From: Ewingella americana
Lineage (GTDB): Bacteria > Pseudomonadota > Gammaproteobacteria > Enterobacterales > Enterobacteriaceae
Reading direction: 5' to 3'
Assembly: GCF_006438725.1 (NCBI RefSeq)
Contig: NZ_RCZD01000001.1
Coordinates: forward strand, 496,001 to 560,000
Length of the DNA stretch: 64,000 bases
Below the pieces are notes generated by a model that was given only the letters and a program-made list of their open reading frames with translations, was not told the DNA's origin and did no database searches. Below, one piece after another: positions 50,351-61,442 of this stretch (positions are counted from its first letter, which is position 1; each line of letters opens with the position of its first letter). The position numbers were made by a program, and so were the translations under genes.

Positions 50351-51634
50351 CTATGCGAGCGTACTGATAGACGCGAGCCGTTCAAAATAATCGGGGAATG
50401 TTTTCGCGGTGCATTTCGGATCAAGGATCGTCACTGGGGTATCCGACAACGCCACCAGCGAGAAACACATTGCCATTCGGTGGTCGTTATAGGTACCAAT
50501 CTCAGCAAATGTCAGTGACTGCGGCGGTTCCACGCGAATGTAATCCTCGCCCTCTTCAACTGTTGCGCCAACTTTACGTAACTCAGTCGCCATTGCCGCC
50601 AGACGATCGGTCTCTTTGACGCGCCAGTTATAAATATTGCGCAGCGTCGTCGGCCCTTTGGCAAACAGTGCGGCGGTGGCGATGGTCATCGCGGCATCAG
50701 GGATATGGTTCATGTCCATATCGATGCCGGTCAGTTCACCGCGGGTGCACTCGATATAATCCTCAGCCCAGCTGATTTTAGCGCCCATTTGTTCCAGCAC
50801 GTCGGCAAAACGGATATCGCCCTGCATGCTGTTTTTGCCAATGCCCGTCACGCGCACGGTGCCGCCTTTAATCGCAGCTGCCGCAAGAAAATAGGAGGCG
50901 GAAGAAGCATCGCCTTCAACAAGGTAGGTACCTGGCGAAACATACTGCTGCTTACCGGTGATACGGAACTGCTGGTATTGGTGATTTTCCACTTCAATAC
51001 CGAAGGTTTTCATCAGATTTAAGGTGATGTCAATATATGGTTTGGAAACCAGATCGCCCTTAATTTGAATCTTGGTGTCATTTTCTGCCAGCGGAGCCAT
51101 CATCAGTAGCGCTGTCAGGAACTGGCTGGAGACGCTGCCATCAACGGTCACTTCGCCGCCCTTAAATCCACCACGCAGGCGCACTGGCGGATAATTCTCC
51201 TGCTCAATATATTCAACATCCGCACCGCCCTGACGCAACGCATCAACCAGATGGCCAATCGGACGCTCTTTCATACGCGGCTCGCCAGTCAGCACCACAT
51301 CGTGCGAGCCGAGACAAAGGGCTGCTGCAAGCGGGCGCATAGCCGTACCGGCATTACCCAGGAAAAGTTCCAGGGCCGCTGATGGCTGAAAAACACCACC
51401 CAGACCATCGATTTCACAGTGTGTACGATCAGCGGAGAGGCGATAGGTAACACCCAGTTTGGTGAGGGCATTTAACATATGCCTGACGTCATCACTGTCG
51501 AGCAAATTATTCAGGCGGGTCGTGCCCTGTGCAAAAGCAGCCAGTAAAAGTGCACGGTTGGACACACTTTTTGAGCCAGGTAAATTGATGGTACCGTTAA
51601 CTAGTGCAACGGGTTGTAATGTCAGGGATTCCAC
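50351..51634 (-). CDS. aroA: EPSP synthase AroA
   Basis: This 427-residue enzyme makes 5-enolpyruvylshikimate 3-phosphate from shikimate 3-phosphate and PEP; it is the target of glyphosate. The PEP-binding motif is [17 protein letters not shown] and [11 protein letters not shown] lies on the other lobe; both are the glyphosate-sensitive type (Gly and Pro at the key sites). GTG is the start (51634), with GGAGA upstream. It follows serC by 92 bases, with a terminator-like hairpin between, as known for the enterobacterial serC-aroA mixed operon. Confidence 0.97.
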   Translation of the reverse strand: MESLTLQPVALVNGTINLPGSKSVSNRALLLAAFAQGTTRLNNLLDSDDVRHMLNALTKLGVTYRLSADRTHCEIDGLGGVFQPSAALELFLGNAGTAMRPLAAALCLGSHDVVLTGEPRMKERPIGHLVDALRQGGADVEYIEQENYPPVRLRGGFKGGEVTVDGSVSSQFLTALLMMAPLAENDTKIQIKGDLVSKPYIDITLNLMKTFGIEVENHQYQQFRITGKQQYVSPGTYLVEGDASSASYFLAAAAIKGGTVRVTGIGKNSMQGDIRFADVLEQMGAKISWAEDYIECTRGELTGIDMDMNHIPDAAMTIATAALFAKGPTTLRNIYNWRVKETDRLAAMATELRKVGATVEEGEDYIRVEPPQSLTFAEIGTYNDHRMAMCFSLVALSDTPVTILDPKCTAKTFPDYFERLASISTLA

Positions 51635-51659
51635 GCTTTCTCCATTTTCTTTTATTCAT

Positions 51660-51693
51660 AAAATGACCCCGGACTTCCGGCCGGGGTCATTTT
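51660..51693 (-). terminator. Attenuator-like hairpin between serC and aroA
   Basis: AAAATGACCCCGG and CCGGGGTCATTTT are perfect 13-base arms around an eight-base loop. On the minus strand four T end the stem. A terminator or partial terminator in this place lets serC be made in excess over aroA. A similar element is known in E. coli and Salmonella. Confidence 0.8.
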
Positions 51694-51726
51694 AAAACCA
51701 CACTTACTCAGCCATTCTGACACACA

Positions 51727-52812
51727 TTAACCGTGGCGTTTTTCGAAATCAGCCATAAAGTCGGTCAATGCCTTCACGCCTTCAATCGGCATAGCATTAT
51801 AAATTGAAGCACGCATGCCGCCAGCTACGCGGTGGCCTTTAAGCGCGTGCATGCCAGCCTCAAAAGATTGTTGCAGGAACAGTTTATCCAGGGAGGCATC
51901 GGCCATCTGAAAGGGAACGTTCATCCACGAGCGGTTGGCTACAGCTACATCGTTGCGGTAAAAATCGCTGCGATCAATGGTGCCATAGAGCAATTCAGCT
52001 TTTGCCTGATTCCGTTTTTCCATTTCACGTAATCCCCCCTGTTCTTTCAACCACTTAAACACCATCCCGGATAAATACCAGGCGAAGGTTGGCGGCGTGT
52101 TGAACATCGAGTCATTCTCGGCCAGTACTGTGTAATCAAGAATCGACGGCAGCGCTTTTTGCGCCTTGCCGAGCAAATCTTCCCGCACGATAACCAGGGT
52201 CAGACCCGCAGGACCGATATTTTTCTGCGCACCGGCATAAATCACACCAAAACGGCTGACATCGACAGGCCGGGATAAAATAGAGGAGGAGTAGTCAGCG
52301 ATAACAATTTTGTCACCAAAGTCAGGCACTTCATCTATAGCAACACCATCAATGGTTTCATTTGGGCAGTAGTGAACATAGGCGGCATCATCATTCAATG
52401 CCCACTGACTCATCGGCAAAATCCCACGCTTACCATCAACAGTAGTCGTCACATTGATAACATTTGGCGTGCAATATTTTTGGGCTTCTTTAACTGCGCT
52501 GTGCGCCCAATAACCACCGTCGATATAATCTGCAGTGGTTTTGTCACCCAGTAAATTCATCGGTACGGCGGCAAATTGCGCGCGCGCACCACCATGACAG
52601 AACAGAACTTTATAGTTGGAAGGGATATTCATCAGCTCGCGAATATCACGTTCGGACTCTTCTGCAACCTGGATAAACTCCTTACTGCGATGGCTGATTT
52701 CCATTACTGACGTTCCCAGCCCATGCCAGTTACACAGTTCCTGTTCAGCACGACGCAACACTTCTGCCGGGATCATTGCCGGACCAGCACTAAAATTATA
52801 AACCTGAGTCAT
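51727..52812 (-). CDS. serC: Phosphoserine aminotransferase
   Basis: This 361-residue PLP enzyme (class V aminotransferase fold) makes 3-phosphoserine in serine synthesis and 4-phosphohydroxythreonine in PLP synthesis. The N-terminus [21 protein letters not shown], the SPxGT-like [15 protein letters not shown], and the PLP lysine in [14 protein letters not shown] (near residue 198) are present. It is the first gene of the serC-aroA operon. GGGGAA precedes the ATG. Divergent from ycaO. Confidence 0.97.
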   Translation of the reverse strand: MTQVYNFSAGPAMIPAEVLRRAEQELCNWHGLGTSVMEISHRSKEFIQVAEESERDIRELMNIPSNYKVLFCHGGARAQFAAVPMNLLGDKTTADYIDGGYWAHSAVKEAQKYCTPNVINVTTTVDGKRGILPMSQWALNDDAAYVHYCPNETIDGVAIDEVPDFGDKIVIADYSSSILSRPVDVSRFGVIYAGAQKNIGPAGLTLVIVREDLLGKAQKALPSILDYTVLAENDSMFNTPPTFAWYLSGMVFKWLKEQGGLREMEKRNQAKAELLYGTIDRSDFYRNDVAVANRSWMNVPFQMADASLDKLFLQQSFEAGMHALKGHRVAGGMRASIYNAMPIEGVKALTDFMADFEKRHG

Positions 52813-53003
52813 TTCCCCTCACCACTCCGCTGAGACAACCATAAGATATAACCAATTTACCGGTTTTATCATCCGAGACAAGCAGTCTGCAACGGTTATT
52901 CGTAACGGGAGCATGATCACATTGTTGTCACTGCGTTATCGGTTGCCTGTAGCCCAAAATCCCGTATGATTGCGCGTTTTTAGAACGCTTAAAAGTGAAC
53001 TCA

Positions 53004-54767
53004 ATGACTCAAACCTTTATTACTGGCAAAGACGCTGCGCTGGAAGACTCCATTTCCCGTTTCCAACAAAAACTCACTGATCTCGGTTTTAACATTGAGG
53101 AAGCTTCCTGGCTGAACCCGGTTCCTCACGTCTGGTCTGTGCATATCCGCGATCGCGACTGTCCACTGTGTTTTACCAATGGTAAAGGTGCCAGTAGAAA
53201 AGCGGCATTGGCCTCAGCGCTCGGTGAATATTTTGAGCGTCTGTCGACCAACTATTTCTTCGCCGATTTCTATCTGGGCAAAGAGATTGCTAACGGCGAT
53301 TTTGTGCATTACCCGAACGAAAAATGGTTCCCGATCCCAGCGGACAATAGTCTGCCAGCGGGAATTCTGGATAAGCGTTTACACGATTTTTATGATGCCG
53401 ATAAAGAACTGACCGGCAACGATTTGGTAGACCTCCAATCCGGCAATCCAGATCGTGGCATTTGTGCCCTGCCTTTCACCCGTCAGTCTGATCTACAAAC
53501 CGTTTATATTCCGATGAACATTATCGGTAACTTATACGTCTCAAACGGTATGTCAGCGGGTAATACCGCCAACGAAGCTCGCGTTCAGGGGCTTTCCGAG
53601 GTGTTCGAACGTTACGTAAAAAACCGTATCATCGCTGAATCCATCAGCTTGCCGGAGATCCCAACCGACGTGCTGGCACGTTATCCTGGTGTGGTTGAAG
53701 CTATTGCTAAACTGGAAGAGGAAGGTTTCCCGATCCTTTCTTATGACGCGTCGCTCGGCGGCAACTACCCCGTTATCTGCGTAGTGTTGTTTAACCCGGC
53801 CAATGGCACCTGCTTTGCCTCCTTTGGCGCACACCCTGATTTCGGCGTGGCGCTGGAACGTACCGTCACCGAATTGCTGCAGGGTCGTAGCCTGAAAGAT
53901 TTGGACGTCTTCACCGCACCGACCTTTGATGATGAAGAAGTCGCGGAACATGCCAATCTGGAAACCCACTTCATCGATTCCAGCGGTTTAATCTCGTGGG
54001 ATATGTTCAAGCAAGATGCTGACTATCCGTTTGCAGACTGGAGCTTCAGCGGCACCACAGAACAAGAGTTTGCCACGCTGATGGCTATCTTTGATAAAGA
54101 AGACGCCGAAGTTTATATCGCCGATTACGAACATCTGGATGTCTACGCCTGTCGCATCATTGTTCCGGGCATGTCTGATATTTATCCGGCTGAAGATTTG
54201 TTACTGGCCAACAACACGATGGGCGCTCATCTGCGCGAACAGTTACTGGCATTGCCGGGCAGTGATTTGCCGAAAGAAGCCTACCTGGAAATGATCACCC
54301 AATTAGATGAAGAAGGTCTGGACGACTTTACCCGCGTGCGGGAATTATTGGGTATCGCCAGTGGCAAAAACAATGGCTGGTATACACTTCGTGTTGGTGA
54401 GTTGAAATCCATGCTGGCACTGGCAGGCGGTGATTTAGATCAGGCCCTGACCTGGGCTGAGTGGGCTCATGAGTTTAACTCCTCCGTTTACAGCGATGAA
54501 CGCAACAACTATTACCGTTGCCTGCAGACCTTACTGCAACTATCACTGGAAGAAGATCGCTCTCCGGCTCAATATTATGGCGCTTTTGTCAAAATGTATG
54601 GCCAGGATGCTGTAGACAGCGCTTCAGCAGCCATCAGTGGCGAAGAACGCTTCCACAGCTTGTTCGCCGTCGAGATGGACCTGCGTGCCCTACCGTCCCA
54701 TCAGGGATTGCTGGCCGCTTACGAAAAACTGCAAGTGGCTAAACGCCGTCATTGGTCCAAAGCCTGA
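53004..54767 (+). CDS. ycaO: YcaO, ATP-binding ribosomal-protein S12 thiomethylation factor
   Basis: This 587-residue protein is the founding stand-alone YcaO. In E. coli it stimulates RimO-dependent beta-methylthiolation of ribosomal protein S12 Asp88 and has ATP-binding residues in a fold shared with azoline cyclodehydratases. The N-terminal YcaO domain (about 1-400) includes KGASRKAALASALGEYFERL, NEARVQGLSEVFERYVKNRI and ASFGAHPDFGVALERTVTELL, which carry the ATP/Mg-binding Glu residues of the family. The C-terminal part (about 430-587) is helical and TPR-like. No RiPP precursor or partner cyclodehydratase is nearby, so the peptide-modifying role is excluded here. The start is the ATG at 53004; an in-frame GTG nine bases earlier is less likely. 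Confidence 0.93.
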   Translation: MTQTFITGKDAALEDSISRFQQKLTDLGFNIEEASWLNPVPHVWSVHIRDRDCPLCFTNGKGASRKAALASALGEYFERLSTNYFFADFYLGKEIANGDFVHYPNEKWFPIPADNSLPAGILDKRLHDFYDADKELTGNDLVDLQSGNPDRGICALPFTRQSDLQTVYIPMNIIGNLYVSNGMSAGNTANEARVQGLSEVFERYVKNRIIAESISLPEIPTDVLARYPGVVEAIAKLEEEGFPILSYDASLGGNYPVICVVLFNPANGTCFASFGAHPDFGVALERTVTELLQGRSLKDLDVFTAPTFDDEEVAEHANLETHFIDSSGLISWDMFKQDADYPFADWSFSGTTEQEFATLMAIFDKEDAEVYIADYEHLDVYACRIIVPGMSDIYPAEDLLLANNTMGAHLREQLLALPGSDLPKEAYLEMITQLDEEGLDDFTRVRELLGIASGKNNGWYTLRVGELKSMLALAGGDLDQALTWAEWAHEFNSSVYSDERNNYYRCLQTLLQLSLEEDRSPAQYYGAFVKMYGQDAVDSASAAISGEERFHSLFAVEMDLRALPSHQGLLAAYEKLQVAKRRHWSKA

Positions 54768-54799
54768 TTTAAAGCCGTTTGACCAGGTTAATCTTTTAG

Positions 54800-54829
54800 A
54801 ACCGGCAGCCTCTAACTGCCGGTTTTTTT
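54800..54829 (+). terminator. Rho-independent terminator of ycaO
   Basis: AACCGGCAG and CTGCCGGTT enclose a seven-base loop and are followed by five T. It is 32 bases after the ycaO stop. Confidence 0.85.
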
Positions 54830-54843
54830 ATCTCGCAAGATAT

Positions 54844-54872
54844 TTGACTCGCAGATAAAAGTGGCGTGTAAT
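54844..54872 (+). promoter_or_regulatory. Upstream sigma70 promoter of the focA region
   Basis: TTGACT (54844-54849), a 17-base spacer and TGTAAT (54867-54872) differ from consensus by one base each. Transcription would start near 54879, about 340 bases before focA. In E. coli focA-pflB has several distant promoters, and this may be the counterpart of one of them. Confidence 0.55.
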
Positions 54873-54892
54873 TCGCCTTTGCCTGACTATAC

Positions 54893-54930
54893 TTGCCTGC
54901 TTAGGCCTTTAATCAGGCGGGTTCTTTTTT
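54893..54930 (+). terminator. Putative early terminator in the focA leader
   Basis: GCCTG and CAGGC (extended by two G-U pairs) enclose a 14-base loop and are followed by six T at 54925-54930. It lies directly downstream of the promoter at 54844-54872, so it could end a transcript of only about 50 bases. Confidence 0.4.
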
Positions 54931-55140
54931 AAACGTTAAAGAACAGTAAATATATTATGTTCATTCTTGGGTGTAATAGTTACATTGAAGCTTAAATGTT
55001 AACATGTTTTTTGCGTTGGCTAAAAAGCCCTTCAACTTTATTTGTAATATTTAAAATGTTTTTAATTCATAATTTTCAATGAGATAACCACTAAACCACC
55101 CCTTTAGCCTACGTTGAATACGTCCCTAACACCCCCCCTT
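54931..55140 (+). other. A/T-rich focA upstream regulatory region
   Basis: This stretch lacks ORFs. TTAAATGTTA (54993-55002) matches the core of the ArcA box, and a related GTTACATT is 20 bases upstream. In E. coli ArcA-P and FNR activate focA-pflB under anaerobiosis, with IHF bending the DNA. I cannot fix the number of ArcA sites. Confidence 0.35.
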
Positions 55141-55182
55141 ATGATCCAAGTCAATTTTTACGTTATACTGCTTTGCTAGTAT
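55141..55182 (+). promoter_or_regulatory. Class II FNR promoter of focA
   Basis: ATGATCCAAGTCAA (55141-55154) differs at two positions from the FNR palindrome TTGAT-N4-ATCAA. Exactly 22 bases further is TAGTAT (55177-55182), a good -10. This places FNR at -41.5 from a start near 55189, the class II position. The leader to the GTG is then about 33 bases. A second hexamer TATACT at 55164-55169 could be an alternative -10. Confidence 0.6.
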
Positions 55183-55221
55183 CTCGTTGTGCAGTAGATA
55201 ACCCTTAAAGAGAGAGTTACT

Positions 55222-56079
55222 GTGAAAGCTGACAACCCCTTCAATTTATTGTTACCCGCAGCAACAGCGAAAGTCGCCGAAGATGCAGGTGTTTATAAAG
55301 CCACTAAACAACCGCTGAAAACGTTTTATTTAGCGATCACTGCTGGCGTCTTTATTTCCATTGCTTTTGTTTTCTATATCACATCAACCACTGGTGCTGC
55401 GGCCGTTCCTTTTGGTCTTGCAAAACTGGTTGGGGGGATCTGCTTCTCACTTGGCCTGATGTTGGTCGTCGTTTGTGGTGCTGACCTCTTCACGTCTACT
55501 GTACTCATCGTTATTGCTAAGGCCAGCGGCCGCATAACCTGGGGTCAATTGGCGTGTAATTGGATCAACGTCTACATTGGTAACCTCATTGGCGCACTGT
55601 TTTTTGTCGCACTGATCTGGTTCTCTGGCGAACACATGGTCGATAATGGCTTGTGGGGGCTGAATGTTCTCCAAACCGCAGACCACAAAATGCATCACAC
55701 CTTCATTGAAGCTGTGTGCCTCGGTATTCTGGCTAACCTGATGGTCTGTCTTGCGGTATGGATGAGTTACTCTGGCCGCAGCCTGATGGACAAAATGTTC
55801 GCCATGATCCTTCCCGTCGCTATGTTTGTTGCCAGTGGTTTTGAGCACAGCATCGCCAACATGTTTATGATTCCTCTCGGTATTGTCATCAAGAACTTTG
55901 CATCGCCTGAGTTCTGGCAAGCGGTTGGAACCACGCCAGCGCAATTCGCAGAACTGAATATCAGTAACTTTATTATCGACAACCTGATCCCCGTCACTAT
56001 CGGGAACATCATTGGTGGCGGTCTGATGGTAGGGTTAACTTACTGGGTAATATATCTCCGCGATGAGCAGCATCACTAA
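55222..56079 (+). CDS. focA: Formate channel FocA
   Basis: This 285-residue inner-membrane channel moves formate out during mixed-acid fermentation and back in at low pH. It is of the formate/nitrite transporter (FNT) family: six helices, pentameric, with the conserved AITAGVFISIAFVFYI, LGLMLVVVCGADLFTS (helix 2b region) and HTFIEAVCLGILANLMVCLAVWM containing the pore His. The start is GTG at 55222, as in E. coli, with AAGAGAGAG upstream. pflB follows 75 bases later on the same transcript. Confidence 0.97.
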   Translation: MKADNPFNLLLPAATAKVAEDAGVYKATKQPLKTFYLAITAGVFISIAFVFYITSTTGAAAVPFGLAKLVGGICFSLGLMLVVVCGADLFTSTVLIVIAKASGRITWGQLACNWINVYIGNLIGALFFVALIWFSGEHMVDNGLWGLNVLQTADHKMHHTFIEAVCLGILANLMVCLAVWMSYSGRSLMDKMFAMILPVAMFVASGFEHSIANMFMIPLGIVIKNFASPEFWQAVGTTPAQFAELNISNFIIDNLIPVTIGNIIGGGLMVGLTYWVIYLRDEQHH

Positions 56080-56154
56080 GTACTGTGGGATGCTTGTCAC
56101 GACAGGTTTACAAACCGATTTTTAAAGAAAGCCAAATTAGAAGGTAGGTGCATA

Positions 56155-58437
<2,283 letters not shown>

Positions 58438-58470
58438 GATTATCTACCCGCAATAAGCAGGTATAAAACT

Positions 58471-58498
58471 AAGGCTCCACACCTGTGGAGCCTTTATT
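58471..58498 (+). terminator. Rho-independent terminator of pflB
   Basis: AAGGCTCCAC and GTGGAGCCTT enclose a four-base loop and are followed by TATTT. It ends the focA-pflB transcript before pflA. Confidence 0.8.
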
Positions 58499-58749
58499 TC
58501 ATCTACCGTCTCAACTATCGACATTCTCGAGTAGACTGTTTTGCCAGATATCTCCTACAGGCGGATCTCTGGCAAAGCAGTTCCGCAGTGCTGACTCAAT
58601 CAACCTTGCTGTTTGTCTGTTATTATTAGCTGGTAACCACAAGACCAAACTCAATGTGATAATGGCACCTTTTCAGTTTATCTCTGCCAGGTCAGCATCC
58701 GCGCGTTTTAGACTGCAACCTATTGGTCAATATTGGAGAAAAACCCGCA
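58499..58749 (+). other. pflB-pflA intergenic region with a long dyad
   Basis: This 251-base gap precedes pflA, which must have its own promoter here. The main structure is an inverted repeat TTTGCCAGATATC (58540-58552) / GATCTCTGGCAAA (58564-58576), with one mismatch and an 11-base loop. No T-run follows, so it is not a terminator. I recognise no regulator. Confidence 0.4.
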
Positions 58750-59490
58750 ATGTCAGTTCAAGGTCGTATCCACTCTTATGAATCCTGTGGCACGGTAGAT
58801 GGCCCGGGTATACGTTTTATTGTTTTCTTCCAGGGCTGCCTGATGCGTTGCATGTATTGCCATAACCGGGATACCTGGGACACGCACGGCGGTACAGAGA
58901 TCAATGTTGAGGATTTGATGAAGGAGGTGGTGACCTATCGTCACTTTATGAATGCCTCTGGTGGTGGTGTCACGGCTTCCGGTGGTGAAGCAATCCTGCA
59001 AGCTGAATTTGTGCGTGACTGGTTCCGCGCCTGTCAGAAAGAAGGTATTAACACTTGCCTGGATACCAACGGTTTTGTGCGCCGCTATGATCCAGTCATT
59101 GATGAATTACTCGATGTGACCGATCTGGTGATGCTTGATTTAAAGCAAATGAACGATGATATCCATCAGAATCTGGTCGGTGTATCCAACCACCGTACGC
59201 TGGATTTTGCGCGCTATTTGGCTAAACGCAACCAACGCACTTGGATCCGCTATGTCGTTGTCCCGGGCTGGTCTGACGATGATAAGTCATCACATCTGTT
59301 GGGCGAATTCACCAAAGACATGGCCAACATCGAGAAAATTGAACTGCTGCCTTATCATGAACTGGGCAAGCATAAGTGGACGGCGATGGGTGAAGAGTAC
59401 GGTCTGGACGGTGTAAACCCGCCGACCAAAGAGATCATGGAAAGGGTGAAAGGTATTCTTGAGAGCTACGGACATAAAGTGATTTACTAA
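58750..59490 (+). CDS. pflA: Pyruvate formate-lyase activating enzyme
   Basis: This 246-residue radical-SAM enzyme generates the glycyl radical of PflB using SAM and a [4Fe-4S] cluster. Cluster ligands are the three Cys of CLMRCMYC (residues 30-37), followed by the typical [17 protein letters not shown] is the GGE-like SAM site, and MLDLKQMND and [12 protein letters not shown] are conserved. The start is the ATG at 58750 ([20 protein letters not shown]), giving the E. coli length; nine upstream codons are not conserved. GGAG lies about 12 bases before the ATG. Confidence 0.97.
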   Translation: MSVQGRIHSYESCGTVDGPGIRFIVFFQGCLMRCMYCHNRDTWDTHGGTEINVEDLMKEVVTYRHFMNASGGGVTASGGEAILQAEFVRDWFRACQKEGINTCLDTNGFVRRYDPVIDELLDVTDLVMLDLKQMNDDIHQNLVGVSNHRTLDFARYLAKRNQRTWIRYVVVPGWSDDDKSSHLLGEFTKDMANIEKIELLPYHELGKHKWTAMGEEYGLDGVNPPTKEIMERVKGILESYGHKVIY

Positions 59491-59515
59491 TTCTGAAACT
59501 CAACTTACTCACCAT

Positions 59516-59554
59516 AAAAAACGCCCGGACAGTCTTACTGCCGGGCGTTTTTTA
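59516..59554. terminator. Bidirectional terminator between pflA and ycaD
   Basis: AAAAAACGCCCGG and CCGGGCGTTTTTT form a 13-base-pair stem with A and T runs at the ends. It can end pflA on the plus strand and ycaD on the minus strand. Confidence 0.85.
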
Positions 59555-59596
59555 TTGACCAAAGAGTCACTCGGGGAATATCTGTCTGACGTAGGA

Positions 59597-60742
59597 TTAA
59601 GCTGCTGCCACTGGATTTTGGTGCTTGTCGGCCTTACGTAACAATGCCACCAAATAAACCAATGCAACGATGGCAATCATCACAAACAGTAGCCGGTCGG
59701 AATAGCTTTGCATCAGCATGGCGGTCATCGTTGGGCCAGCCAGACTGCCAATGGTGTAACTCATCAACAGCGCCTGATTCATTGCCACCAGTTCGTCTGG
59801 ATTGACCTTTTCGCACGCCCAGGACATAGCCACCGGATATAGCGTAAAACCCGCGCAACCCAGAATAAACAAGGTGGGTGCCATTGCGTACCCGCTGAGC
59901 ATCGCTATACTGCCCAAAATCACCACAAAGACCTGCACCCGTAAAACAATCAGACGACCATAGCGGTCGGCAAGACGCCCGACCGGCCATTGGCCAATGA
60001 TGCCTGAGCTGACCAGCAACGCCATCCAATAGCCCACGTCTGCATCGCTCATCCCCTGATGATTCAGGAACAGCGGCATCAAACCATACAGTGACCCGAG
60101 AATTATCCCCGAGATAACGCAGCCATTAATTCCCAACCGCGCGCTGCGGCGCTTAAGCATAGGCCACACGGTCATACGCGGCTGCCCGCTGTCCTGATTG
60201 ATGATATGGGTGAAAAGTAGCGGCAGCATAGCAATCACAATCAGTGACGTGACCCATGGCAACACATTAAGCAGTTCGGTAGAAACCATACCAAGCATCA
60301 ACTGTCCGAAAACCGTACCGATGTAATAAATAATCATATAGGCCGCTAACAGCTGGCCGCGATTTTTCACCGTGCCGCTGCGCAGTAATGCGCTCTCAAC
60401 CACGACCCAAATCAGTGCGCATCCCATACCTGCAACAAAGCGCCAGCCAATCCAGCTCCAGAATGTCATGGAGAGCGCCAGACCGGCGGTGGCGATAGCA
60501 AACACAATGCAGGAGAGATGATAGCTGCGATTAAACCCGATTCGTTTGATCAACGCACCGGCGATCAGTGTGCCGACCAAATTCCCGGAATAATACGAGG
60601 AACTGACGAGTCCGACTTGCCAGGTTGGCAGCATGTCGTGGCTCAACCAGAGAGGGACAAGCGTATTGAGAACAGCAATAGAAACCGTCAGTAACAGGAG
60701 CCCACAGAGCAATAATATTACCGGGCGAGAATAGGCGGACAT
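59597..60742 (-). CDS. ycaD: MFS transporter YcaD
   Basis: This 381-residue permease of the major facilitator superfamily has 12 predicted helices. The E. coli homologue YcaD is uncharacterised. MFS signatures are the [10 protein letters not shown] motif (loop 8-9; motif A) and a related [11 protein letters not shown] in the first half. [22 protein letters not shown] and [16 protein letters not shown] are conserved with YcaD. It is monocistronic, convergent with pflA, and lies downstream of the dms operon on the same strand. The substrate is not known. Confidence 0.93.
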   Translation of the reverse strand: MSAYSRPVILLLCGLLLLTVSIAVLNTLVPLWLSHDMLPTWQVGLVSSSYYSGNLVGTLIAGALIKRIGFNRSYHLSCIVFAIATAGLALSMTFWSWIGWRFVAGMGCALIWVVVESALLRSGTVKNRGQLLAAYMIIYYIGTVFGQLMLGMVSTELLNVLPWVTSLIVIAMLPLLFTHIINQDSGQPRMTVWPMLKRRSARLGINGCVISGIILGSLYGLMPLFLNHQGMSDADVGYWMALLVSSGIIGQWPVGRLADRYGRLIVLRVQVFVVILGSIAMLSGYAMAPTLFILGCAGFTLYPVAMSWACEKVNPDELVAMNQALLMSYTIGSLAGPTMTAMLMQSYSDRLLFVMIAIVALVYLVALLRKADKHQNPVAAA

Positions 60743-60845
60743 AGGGCGTTGGCGACCACGAATGCGAAGAAATTGCGCGCATCATGCCACCAGCGGATTA
60801 AAAGTCAATCAGGTGAAAATCGGCATGAGCACGAACTGCGGGGCA

Positions 60846-60859
60846 ATGATTCAAATCAC
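60846..60859 (-). promoter_or_regulatory. FNR-like palindrome upstream of ycaD
   Basis: ATGATTCAAATCAC matches TTGAT-N4-ATCAA at eight of ten positions. It lies about 105 bases upstream of the ycaD start and just after the dms operon. No good -10 is found at the expected distance, so its function is uncertain. Confidence 0.3.
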
Positions 60860-60881
60860 TCATCAATCATGGGGAACAATG

Positions 60882-61442
60882 TCACAGGCTCACTAAACAC
60901 AAAGTAATATCACCATGATAACAAACAAGTTTACATTTCCCACAGCCATTACAGTGCGTATTATCGATGATGGGTTGATTCTGTTGATTAAAAAATATTG
61001 CCGTGCGCGGACACACAATTTCGCACATCCGGCATAAATCATCCAGCCGCCCCAGACATTGGTCAGAAATCACCGGGCGCAGGCCGGTATCCATGACCGC
61101 ACTGAAGTCCAGCGCCCCACTATGGCAGATCGCTGTACAGGCACCGCAGAAATCACATTCGGCAAACTCGATATTCACCTGCGCTTTTCCGCCATCCAGA
61201 GCAATGATCCCCATCGGGCATGCATCGCGACAAGCCCCACAGCCATCGCAGGATTGTAAAAACAGCGGTTCTACGGCGGCTTGAGGTGGACGTGCCACAC
61301 GCCGCTGCAATGCCTCCGACTCAAAGCCGTGCTGCAAGGCTCGTTGCCCAGGAGCGAGTAAACCGCGAAACAGCCCGCGGCGACTGACCGTCCTTGAACT
61401 CATCCAGGCACGATAATAAGCCGAGTCGCGAGAGTCACTCAT
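60882..61442 (-). CDS. napF: NapF-like 4Fe-4S ferredoxin-type protein
   Basis: This 186-residue protein resembles NapF: an N-terminal Arg-rich segment SRRGLFRGLLAP, then four-iron cluster ligands CDGCGACRDACP, CDFCGACTAICH and CNGCGKCKLVC, with a further partial set CRMCEIVCP. NapF is a cytoplasmic ferredoxin-type protein that helps mature periplasmic nitrate reductase. Here no nap genes are in the window, and it follows dmsD at the end of the dms operon (overlap of one base), so a role in DmsA maturation or electron transfer is more likely. The name napF reflects family resemblance, not a proven nitrate role. Confidence 0.8.
   Translation of the reverse strand: MSDSRDSAYYRAWMSSRTVSRRGLFRGLLAPGQRALQHGFESEALQRRVARPPQAAVEPLFLQSCDGCGACRDACPMGIIALDGGKAQVNIEFAECDFCGACTAICHSGALDFSAVMDTGLRPVISDQCLGRLDDLCRMCEIVCPRTAIFFNQQNQPIIDNTHCNGCGKCKLVCYHGDITLCLVSL

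Noticed and set aside
52903-52945. CRP-like half-sites in the serC-ycaO gap
   Set aside because: Only one half-site (TGATCACA) is reasonable and the spacing does not fit the CRP palindrome.
53004-54767. YcaO as part of a RiPP (azoline peptide) gene cluster
   Set aside because: No precursor peptide, partner cyclodehydratase, dehydrogenase or exporter lies nearby; gene context is that of housekeeping ycaO-focA-pflB.
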